From an uncultured Blautia sp. (GTDB lineage Bacteria; Bacillota; Clostridia; Lachnospirales; Lachnospiraceae), in contig CAMNGN010000048.1 in the NCBI GenBank assembly GCA_946538475.1, positions 1-12,443 of the forward strand: a DNA stretch of 12,443 nucleotides, in the 5' to 3' direction. Below the pieces are notes generated by a model. The model did no database searches. It was not told the origin of the DNA and was given only the letters and a program-made list of their open reading frames with translations. The position numbers and the translations under genes were made by a program. Numbering within the stretch: position 1 is the stretch's first letter; the number at the start of each line of letters is the position of its first letter. Shown one piece after another: positions 7,255 to 12,443 of this stretch.

Positions 7255-7719
7255 CTAAAAGTCAATTGCAAGCCTCACCAGGGCTGTATCTTTTTTCTGA
7301 AAAGTGATGTCTCGGCCGTCCTCTTCGATCGTGACGGTATCCTCATCGTATGCCTTTAAAACCCCGCAGAATTCTTTTCGTTTATCGATCGGCCGGTAGG
7401 TCCTGACTTCGATCAGTCTGCCCAGACTGCGCTGATAATCTTTTTCTTTCTTCAGCGGTCTGTCCAGACCGGGTGAGCTGATCTCCATGATGTAGCTGTC
7501 TTCGATAAAGTCTTTTTCGTCCAGCTTTTCGCTGAACTCGCGGCTGACCGCCTCGCAGTCGTTCACGGTGATCCCTCCCGGCTTATCGATATAGCCGCGC
7601 AGGTACCATGTACCGCCTTCCTTCACATACTCCACATCCACCAGCTCAAAACCTTTGGATTCCACGACAGGAGCAAGAAGCTCCTCCGCCTGTTTCTCAT
7701 ATGTTTCTCGTCTGCTCAT
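7255..7719 (-). CDS. rimP: Ribosome maturation factor RimP
   Basis: RimP assists early 30S assembly, helping the incorporation of proteins around S12 and the central pseudoknot region. The 154-residue product has the two expected domains: an N-terminal domain with LAPVVESKGFELVDVEYVKEG and WYLRGYIDKPGGITVNDCE, the SREFSEKLDE helix, the signature YIMEISSPGLDRPL (about residues 76-89), and a C-terminal Sm-like barrel with GVLKAYDEDTVTIEE. The start at 7719 is preferred because AGGTGG lies 4 nt upstream and AAAGG 11 nt upstream, and because the product then has the family length. The frame remains open to 7824, but that would add an atypical basic extension from the leader. It is the first gene of the nusA operon, with roughly 150 nt of untranslated leader. 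Confidence 0.95.
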   Translation of the reverse strand: MSRRETYEKQAEELLAPVVESKGFELVDVEYVKEGGTWYLRGYIDKPGGITVNDCEAVSREFSEKLDEKDFIEDSYIMEISSPGLDRPLKKEKDYQRSLGRLIEVRTYRPIDKRKEFCGVLKAYDEDTVTIEEDGRDITFQKKDTALVRLAIDF

Positions 7720-7751
7720 TTTCCCACCTGCCTTTCTCTTTGTTATTCGGA

Positions 7752-7788
7752 GATAACCGGCAATCCGCTGTGCTGCATGCCGCTTATC
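7752..7788 (-). other. Imperfect stem-loop in the rimP leader
   Basis: On the minus strand GATAAGCGGCA (7788-7778) can pair with TGCCGGTTATC (7762-7752) through ten base pairs and one G-G mismatch, enclosing a 15-nt loop. It ends about 25 nt before the rimP Shine-Dalgarno region. No U-tract follows, so it is not a terminator; it could affect RNA stability or rimP translation. The role is inference. Confidence 0.5.
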
Positions 7789-7824
7789 TTTCGTCCGTAT
7801 TGCGGAACGATTTCCATGCAACAA

Positions 7825-7852
7825 AGAAGAGTGGACTGCTGTCCACTCTTCT
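7825..7852 (-). terminator. Leader hairpin with interrupted U-tract: candidate NusA-responsive attenuator and parC terminator
   Basis: AGAAGAGTGGAC (7852-7841 on the minus strand) pairs perfectly with GTCCACTCTTCT (7836-7825) over a 4-nt AGCA loop. The RNA then reads UUGUUGCAUGG, a T-rich but interrupted tract. No run of T follows on the plus strand, so it works for minus-strand transcription. It lies about 20 nt downstream of the predicted start from the promoter at 7906-7878 and about 90 nt downstream of the parC stop. It could therefore trim both the operon's own transcripts and read-through from parEC. I found no competing antiterminator pairing. Confidence 0.7.
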
Positions 7853-7877
7853 GCCTCGTTTCATATGATTCCTGTAT

Positions 7878-7906
7878 ATTCTATCACTTACCGCACGGGA
7901 ATGCAA
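7878..7906 (-). promoter_or_regulatory. Promoter of the rimP-nusA-infB operon
   Basis: The minus strand shows TTGCAT (-35, 7906-7901), a 17-nt spacer, and TAGAAT (-10, 7883-7878) preceded by TG one base upstream, an extended -10. The expected start is near 7871, giving a leader of about 150 nt to the rimP ATG. I found no better promoter between the leader hairpin and rimP. The region from the parC stop (7942) to the -35 box holds only a weak GC-rich imperfect inverted repeat without a U-tract. Confidence 0.75.
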
Positions 7907-7941
7907 TAGGAAAATTCACGCAGGTCCGAAGTTCCGGGCCT

Positions 7942-10188
7942 TCATCGTCTGGGTCTTACACCTGCTCCTCCGCGCTTGCCCGGCTTGATCTTATTAAGGG
8001 TAAGCGGTTTTCCGGCGTATTCGATCGTGCACTCAGTGCGGGTCTCCAGCAGGTAAACATGCTCCAGAGTTTCCTCTTCCTTCAGCTTTATGCCCTTCGT
8101 GCCGGCTGCATTCTTTTTCATCACCGCCAGTTCGCTTGTCGGGAATCTGAGGAATGCGCCGCTGCTTGTTTCAAGCACGACCTGCTCCATGCCGTCAGCC
8201 GCGCCGACAAACACCAGATGGTCATCGTCGGGCAGTTTGGTCGATGCGATCGTCCTCTTGGTGGAAACCAGCTCTTCTCCCGCTGTAAGCTTGACCAGTC
8301 CGGTTCCCGAGGCAAAAAGCAGCATGCGGTCTTTCACTTCGGAAAGCGGTGCGACATAGATGATCTGCTCTTTGGCACTGTCGTAATTGCTCACGTTGTC
8401 CGCAGGGATACCTTTGTCACGGAAACGGACAAGCTTAAGGTCTTCCGCCCTGACTGTGTGCATTTTTCCGTCGTCGGTGAAGATGCATATCCGGTCCGTA
8501 TTCATGCAGCGGAAGATATAGCGGTAACCGGAATCCGCCGCCTCCTTGTTTCTCTCATAGGCGGCCGTATCGATCAGTTTCATGTAGCCGAACCTGTCCA
8601 TGAGGAAACATACTTCCGTCTCTTCCTGCTTTTTCTCTTCATATACGACCTCTTCGGCATTCTCTATCAATGTCTTTCGGGGAGTTCCGTATTCTCTTTT
8701 GATCTTGTCCAGGTCTTTTATGATCACGGCCGACATGGAATCGTAGTTGTTGAGGATATCCTCGTATTCCGCCAGCCTTTTCAGTGTCTCTTCGTACTCT
8801 GCCTGCAGAGCTTCGATCTCCAGCCCGATCAGACGGTAGAGTCTCATCTCGAGGATAGCGTTCGCCTGCTTTTCGGAAAAGCGCAGCTTTGAGGCGGCCT
8901 TCTCCGAAGCTTTGGTCTTGAAGCGGATGCCTTCGGTGATACCGTCGACCAGGCACTTTTTGACCTGCTCTCTGCTCTTGCTGCCGCGAAGGATCTCGAT
9001 GATCAGATCGATCACATCGCATGCCTTGATGAGGCCTTCCTGTATTTCCTTCTTCTCTTTTTCCTTCTCAAGAAGGGTCGTATACTTCCGAGTCGTTATA
9101 TCAAACAGAAAATCGACATGATGCTCAATGATCTGCTTCAGGCTGAGCGTCTCGGGTTTCCCGTCGGCCACGGCCAGCATATTCACGCCGAAAGTGTCCT
9201 CAAGGCGCGTTTTCTTATAGAGCATGTTCTTCAGGTTTTCGACATCCGTATCTTTACGAAGCTCCAGCACGATCCGGATGCCTTCTTTTGAAGACTGGTT
9301 GGAAATGTCGACAATGTCGGTGGTCTTCCGCGTCTCGACAAGCGCAGCCACATCGTTCAGGAATTTTCCGATATTGGCCCCGAGCATCGTGTACGGTATC
9401 TCGGTCACGACCAGCAGCTGTTTGCCGCCCTTCTGTTTTTCGACCTCGACCTTGCCGCGAAGCCGCAGCTTTCCGGTTCCGGTCTCGTAGATCGAAAGAA
9501 GGTCGTCTTTGTTTACCACGATCCCGCCTGTCGGAAAATCCGGTCCCTTCAGATATCGAAGAAGTCCTTTGACCGTGATATCATTGTTCTTCATGTATGC
9601 TTTGACCGCATCGATCACCTCGCCCAGATTGTGGGTGGGGATGCTGGTCGCCATACCGACAGCGATTCCGTCCGCTCCGTTTACCAGCAGATTGGGAATA
9701 CGCACCGGAAGGACCGTCGGCTCCTTTTCCGTCTCATCAAAGTTCGGCATGAAGTCGACCACGTTTTTGTCCAGGTCTGCAAGAAACACTTCCTGCGTCA
9801 GTTTTTCGAGCCTTGCCTCGGTATAACGCATGGCGGCGGCCCCGTCGCCTTCGATCGAACCGAAGTTTCCGTGTCCGTCAACCAGTGTACGGCCTTTTTT
9901 AAAGTCCTGTGCCATCACCACCAGCGCTTCGTAGATCGAGCTGTCGCCGTGAGGATGGTATTTACCCATCGTGTCTCCGACTATCCTGGCACATTTTCTG
10001 TAAGGATGGTCATAGCGTATGCCCAGCTCGTACATATCATACAGTGTACGTCTCTGCACCGGCTTAAGCCCGTCCCTCACGTCCGGAAGAGCCCTCGATA
10101 CGATAACGCTCATTGCGTAATCGATGTAGGATTTCTGCATCACTTCCGAATAGTCGGTCCGTATGACATTTTCTTCCTTTGTTTCCAT
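7942..10188 (-). CDS. parC: DNA topoisomerase IV subunit A (GyrA/ParC family)
   Basis: This is the DNA-cleaving and rejoining subunit of a type IIA topoisomerase; with ParE it decatenates daughter chromosomes. The 748-residue protein starts with the winged-helix/tower region and keeps E. coli GyrA numbering: HPHGDSSIYE (78-87) and AAMRYTEARL with catalytic Tyr122. A coiled-coil stretch lies around residues 440-520 and a pinwheel-like C-terminal domain follows. The canonical GyrA box (QRRGGKG) is absent from the first blade, which favours ParC over GyrA; only a late GKRGGAG appears at 737-743. The ATG at 10188 has AAAGGA 5 nt upstream, and parE ends 62 bp before it. Ser83 and Glu87 are the residues usual in quinolone-sensitive enzymes. 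A second gyrase-like pair cannot be fully excluded. Confidence 0.9.
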   Translation of the reverse strand: METKEENVIRTDYSEVMQKSYIDYAMSVIVSRALPDVRDGLKPVQRRTLYDMYELGIRYDHPYRKCARIVGDTMGKYHPHGDSSIYEALVVMAQDFKKGRTLVDGHGNFGSIEGDGAAAMRYTEARLEKLTQEVFLADLDKNVVDFMPNFDETEKEPTVLPVRIPNLLVNGADGIAVGMATSIPTHNLGEVIDAVKAYMKNNDITVKGLLRYLKGPDFPTGGIVVNKDDLLSIYETGTGKLRLRGKVEVEKQKGGKQLLVVTEIPYTMLGANIGKFLNDVAALVETRKTTDIVDISNQSSKEGIRIVLELRKDTDVENLKNMLYKKTRLEDTFGVNMLAVADGKPETLSLKQIIEHHVDFLFDITTRKYTTLLEKEKEKKEIQEGLIKACDVIDLIIEILRGSKSREQVKKCLVDGITEGIRFKTKASEKAASKLRFSEKQANAILEMRLYRLIGLEIEALQAEYEETLKRLAEYEDILNNYDSMSAVIIKDLDKIKREYGTPRKTLIENAEEVVYEEKKQEETEVCFLMDRFGYMKLIDTAAYERNKEAADSGYRYIFRCMNTDRICIFTDDGKMHTVRAEDLKLVRFRDKGIPADNVSNYDSAKEQIIYVAPLSEVKDRMLLFASGTGLVKLTAGEELVSTKRTIASTKLPDDDHLVFVGAADGMEQVVLETSSGAFLRFPTSELAVMKKNAAGTKGIKLKEEETLEHVYLLETRTECTIEYAGKPLTLNKIKPGKRGGAGVRPRR

Positions 10189-10204
10189 AGAGTTCCTTTC
10201 ATAT

Positions 10205-10235
10205 ATGTAAAACTGTGAGGTTTTTTACATCACAG
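10205..10235 (-). repeat. Interleaved inverted repeats between parE and parC
   Basis: Two perfect inverted repeats overlap here. On the minus strand CTGTGA (10235-10230) can pair with TCACAG (10218-10213), and ATGTAAAA (10230-10223) with TTTTACAT (10212-10205). Their arms alternate, so the two stems exclude each other or form a pseudoknot. The second ends about 10 nt before the parC Shine-Dalgarno sequence. No U-tract follows either stem in a terminator position. Confidence 0.6.
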
Positions 10236-10250
10236 CCGCAGATCAGCAGG

Positions 10251-12179
10251 TCAGATATCCAGCTCCGCGTCGCGGGCATGCTCATAGATAAATGCCTTTC
10301 GCGGCGGAACCTCGCTTCCCATCAGTATCTCGGTCACGCTTGACGCAAGCCTTGCGTCCTCAATTTCCACCTTTTTCATCCTGCGTGTCTCGGGATTGAG
10401 CGTGGTTTCCCAAAGCTGGTCGGCATCCATCTCGCCGAGACCTTTGTATCGCTGAAGCGTAAAGCTGCCCGGTTTGTGCTTCGCCCGATATTTTTCCAGC
10501 GCCTTATCATCGTAGAGATATTCTTCGGCCCCTTTTTTGGGCATCACCTTGTAGAGCGGCGGCATGGCGATATAGACATGGCCTTCGTAAATCAGCTCGG
10601 GCATAAAACGATAGAACAAGGTGAGAAGGAGTGTCGAGATATGCGCGCCGTCCACGTCGGCATCGGCCATGATCACGATCTTGTCATATCTCAGTTTGGT
10701 GATATCAAAATCGTTGCCGTAGCCTTCCGAGAAGCCGCAGCCGAAAGCATTGATCATCGTTTTGATCTCGGCGTTGGCCAGCACTTTATCGATCGTGGCT
10801 TTTTCCACATTTAATATCTTTCCGCGGATCGGGAGGATCGCCTGATAGTTTCTGTCCCTTGCGGTTTTTGCCGAACCGCCGGCCGAATCTCCCTCTACGA
10901 TAAAGATCTCGCAGAGAGCAGGGTCTTTCTTCTCACAGTTGGCCAGTTTTCCGTTGGAATCGAAGGAATATTTCTGCTTTGTCAGCAGATTGGTCTTCGC
11001 TTTTTCTTCCGTCTTTCTGATCTTTGCGGCTTTCTCCGCGCAGGAGAGCACTGTCTTCAGCGTTTCCAGATTACGGTCGAAGAATAACACCAGCTGTTCG
11101 CCGATCACCTTGCTGCATACTCTGGAGGCATCCGGATTATCCAGCTTTGTCTTCGTCTGCCCTTCAAAACGCGGCGCAGGGTGCTTGATCGATACCACGG
11201 CTGTCATGCCGGTCCGGATATCGGCTCCGGTAAAGTTGGGATCTTTTTCCTTCAGCACGCCGAGTTCGCGGGCATAGTTGTTCATCACCGAAGTGAAGAT
11301 CGTCTTAAAGCCGGTAAGGTGTGTGCCGCCTTCGGCATTGAAAATATTGTTGCAGAAGCCGAGCACATTTTCGCGAAATTCATTGACAAACTGAAAAGCC
11401 GCTTCTACCTGAATTCCTTCCGATTCTCCTTTGAGGAGGACGGGCTCGTGAAGCACCTGCGCATTGCGGTTCAGGTCACGGATATAGCCGACGATGCCTT
11501 CGGGTTCGCAGTATTCCTCTACCTGCGGTTCGTCTCCCCGCAGATCCTCGAACAGTATGGTAAGGTTCGGGTTCAGGTAGGCTGTTTCGTGCAGACGGCT
11601 TTTTACCTCCGTCGCCGAAAATCTTGTTTTTTCGAATATCTCCGCATCCGGGAGAAAATTGACTGTTGTCCCCGTCTGCTTTGTCCTTCCGATCTTTGGC
11701 AGAAGTCCGTTTTCGAGCGGGAGCACAGGCTCTCCCTTTTCGTAGCGGTCGTGGTGAATGCTTCCGTCTCTGCTGATGCGGATATCCAGATAGGACGAAA
11801 GGGCATTGACCACCGATGACCCGACGCCGTGAAGGCCGCCGCTGGTCTTATATACAGAATTGTCAAACTTACCGCCCGCATGCAGCGTGGTAAACACCAG
11901 ACGCTCTGCCGGCACACCTTTTTCGTGCATGTCGACAGGGATTCCGCGCCCGTCATCTTCCACCGTGCAGGACCCGTCTTTTTCCAGGGTGACGCGAATA
12001 TGTGTGCAATAGCCCGCAAGGTGCTCATCCACTGCATTATCCACTATCTCATAGATCAGATGATTCAGTCCCTTGCGGGAAGTACTTCCTATATACATAC
12101 CCGGTCTTTTACGAACTGCCTCCAGTCCTTCCAGGACCGAGATGCTGGCGGCATCATAAGTATCGCTTTTTCTGGGCAT
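10251..12179 (-). CDS. parE: DNA topoisomerase IV subunit B (GyrB/ParE family ATPase)
   Basis: This is the ATPase subunit that drives strand passage together with ParC. The 642-residue protein contains a GHKL ATPase domain with EIVDNAVDE (44-52, catalytic Glu44 and Mg-binding Asn48), EDDGRGIP (74-81) and GGLHGVG (114-120). The transducer domain carries the ATP-contacting QTKTKL (341-346). The TOPRIM domain has EGDSAGG (429-435) and DADVDG (506-511), with metal ligands Glu429, Asp506 and Asp508, and the GyrB-type C-terminus includes QRYKGLGEM (576-584). Length matches Firmicute ParE and GyrB and lacks the enterobacterial GyrB insertion. The ATG at 12179 has GGAAGG 11 nt upstream. Adjacency to the gene lacking a first-blade GyrA box supports ParE rather than GyrB; this subunit alone would be ambiguous. 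Confidence 0.9.
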   Translation of the reverse strand: MPRKSDTYDAASISVLEGLEAVRKRPGMYIGSTSRKGLNHLIYEIVDNAVDEHLAGYCTHIRVTLEKDGSCTVEDDGRGIPVDMHEKGVPAERLVFTTLHAGGKFDNSVYKTSGGLHGVGSSVVNALSSYLDIRISRDGSIHHDRYEKGEPVLPLENGLLPKIGRTKQTGTTVNFLPDAEIFEKTRFSATEVKSRLHETAYLNPNLTILFEDLRGDEPQVEEYCEPEGIVGYIRDLNRNAQVLHEPVLLKGESEGIQVEAAFQFVNEFRENVLGFCNNIFNAEGGTHLTGFKTIFTSVMNNYARELGVLKEKDPNFTGADIRTGMTAVVSIKHPAPRFEGQTKTKLDNPDASRVCSKVIGEQLVLFFDRNLETLKTVLSCAEKAAKIRKTEEKAKTNLLTKQKYSFDSNGKLANCEKKDPALCEIFIVEGDSAGGSAKTARDRNYQAILPIRGKILNVEKATIDKVLANAEIKTMINAFGCGFSEGYGNDFDITKLRYDKIVIMADADVDGAHISTLLLTLFYRFMPELIYEGHVYIAMPPLYKVMPKKGAEEYLYDDKALEKYRAKHKPGSFTLQRYKGLGEMDADQLWETTLNPETRRMKKVEIEDARLASSVTEILMGSEVPPRKAFIYEHARDAELDI

Positions 12180-12220
12180 TACTATAATTACCTTCCTTTT
12201 TATGTTAATGTCATTGCGTT

Positions 12221-12250
12221 ATCATAGCGCAAAACAGGCCGGTTTTGCAA
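12221..12250 (-). promoter_or_regulatory. Promoter of parE-parC
   Basis: The minus strand has TTGCAA (12250-12245), an 18-nt spacer and TATGAT (12226-12221). This would start transcription about 35 nt before the parE ATG, leaving room for the GGAAGG ribosome binding site. It is divergent from the tRNA promoter, 38 bp away. Confidence 0.6.
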
Positions 12251-12256
12251 GGGTCT

Positions 12257-12284
12257 GAAAAATTTTTCAAATTTTTCAAAAAAA
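12257..12284 (+). promoter_or_regulatory. A/T-rich upstream element of the tRNA-Glu promoter
   Basis: The 28 bp just upstream of the tRNA -35 box consist of alternating A- and T-runs, including the palindrome GAAAAATTTTTC (12257-12268) and a repeat of ATTTTTCAAA. Such tracts upstream of stable-RNA promoters usually act as UP elements contacted by the RNA polymerase alpha subunit. The segment lies between the two divergent promoters and might also bend the DNA there. Confidence 0.5.
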
Positions 12285-12287
12285 TGC

Positions 12288-12316
12288 TTGCATTTTTCGG
12301 TTCGGTATTATATACT
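12288..12316 (+). promoter_or_regulatory. Promoter of the tRNA-Glu gene
   Basis: TTGCAT (12288-12293), a 17-nt spacer and TATACT (12311-12316) form a good sigma-A type promoter. The expected start is near 12323, giving a short 5' leader of roughly a dozen nucleotides for RNase P to remove before the tRNA at 12335. Confidence 0.8.
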
Positions 12317-12334
12317 TAACAAGTCGTTTGACGA

Positions 12335-12406
12335 GGCCAGTTGGTCAAGGGGTTAAGACGCCGCCCTCTCACGGCGGAAACACGGGTTCGATTCCCGTAC
12401 TGGCTG
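12335..12406 (+). tRNA. tRNA-Glu (anticodon CTC)
   Basis: The 72-nt sequence folds as a cloverleaf. The acceptor stem is GGCCAGT/ACTGGCT with a G1-U72 wobble and discriminator G73. The D-arm is GTC...GAC, and the anticodon stem CCGCC/GGCGG closes the 7-nt loop CTCTCAC with anticodon CTC at 12368-12370. A 4-nt variable region (AAAC) and the T-arm ACGGG/CCCGT with loop TTCGATT complete it. It reads GAG codons. The CCA end is not encoded (CTT follows G73), so a CCA-adding enzyme must add it. Overall similarity to Firmicute tRNA-Glu (GGTCAAGGGGTTAAGAC, CCGCCC.TCACGGCGG) supports the isotype. Confidence 0.96.
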
Positions 12407-12410
12407 CTTT

Positions 12411-12443
12411 AAAAAAGGAAAGTCCGTTGGACTTTCCTTTTTT
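12411..12443 (+). terminator. Intrinsic terminator after tRNA-Glu
   Basis: A perfect 15-bp stem, AAAAAAGGAAAGTCC (12411-12425) with GGACTTTCCTTTTTT (12429-12443), closes a 3-nt GTT loop and ends in a T-run at the window edge. It begins 4 nt after the tRNA, which makes the gene a single-tRNA transcription unit. The A-run on the 5' side suggests it could also act on transcripts coming from the right, outside the window. Confidence 0.93.

Noticed and set aside
5524..7359. 611-codon plus-strand frame opposite ylxQ, ylxR and nusA
   Set aside because: Antisense shadow. The hydrophobic, Val/Ile-rich run around 6100-6180 is only the complement of the Asp/Tyr-rich NusA tail, not a membrane protein.
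7720..7824. N-terminal extension of RimP to 189 residues
   Set aside because: The extra residues are basic, unlike any RimP, and come from the structured leader. The ATG at 7719 has a usable ribosome binding site and gives the normal length.
7907..7941. GC-rich inverted repeat just after parC as its own terminator
   Set aside because: Pairing is interrupted, the loop would be too small, and the following sequence is not a U-tract.
12307..12314. Minus-strand TATAAT over the tRNA promoter as a second parE promoter
   Set aside because: No acceptable -35 box at 16-18 nt upstream; the sequence is the complement of the tRNA promoter -10 region.

Overview
This window looks like a chromosomal housekeeping segment from a mid-GC Clostridia-type Firmicute, plausibly Lachnospiraceae. 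The evidence is the gene order of the nusA operon (rimP-nusA-ylxR-ylxQ-infB-rbfA-nrnA-truB), strong AAGGAGG-type ribosome binding sites, a TTG start for rbfA (and probably infB), a very long low-complexity IF2 N-terminus, and a tRNA gene without encoded CCA. The family-level placement is inference. I saw no mobile element, CRISPR array, phage gene or rRNA.

Layout. All proteins are on the minus strand, so transcription runs from right to left. At the right end, parE (12179-10251) and parC (10188-7942) encode the two subunits of a type IIA topoisomerase, most likely topoisomerase IV. They are read from a promoter at 12250-12221. Back to back with parE, on the plus strand, is a single tRNA-Glu(CTC) gene (12335-12406) with its own promoter, an A/T-rich upstream element and a strong intrinsic terminator at the window edge.

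Downstream of parC, a 222-bp gap (7941-7720) holds a well-formed extended -10 promoter. It is followed about 20 nt after the likely transcription start by a perfect 12-bp hairpin with an interrupted U-tract, then by a second imperfect stem-loop just before the rimP ribosome binding site. From there the transcription/translation operon runs without a break to the left edge: rimP, nusA, ylxR (rnpM), ylxQ, infB, rbfA, nrnA and truB (truncated by the window). Its genes overlap or are spaced by 12-70 bp. ylxP, found between infB and rbfA in Bacillus subtilis, is absent, and nrnA sits between rbfA and truB.

How the genes work together. RimP and RbfA mature the 30S subunit, IF2 starts translation, TruB makes pseudouridine 55 in tRNA, NusA controls pausing, termination and antitermination, RnpM and YlxQ are small RNA-binding proteins, and NrnA degrades very short RNAs and pAp. 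The promoter-hairpin-U-tract leader in front of an operon that encodes NusA matches the NusA autoregulatory attenuation described in B. subtilis, and is the most interesting regulatory feature. Other points worth a second look are the pentapeptide tandem repeat and Arg/Gly-rich stretch in IF2, the Tyr/Asp-rich acidic tail of NusA, and interleaved inverted repeats between parE and parC. I did not find a convincing undescribed multi-gene system.
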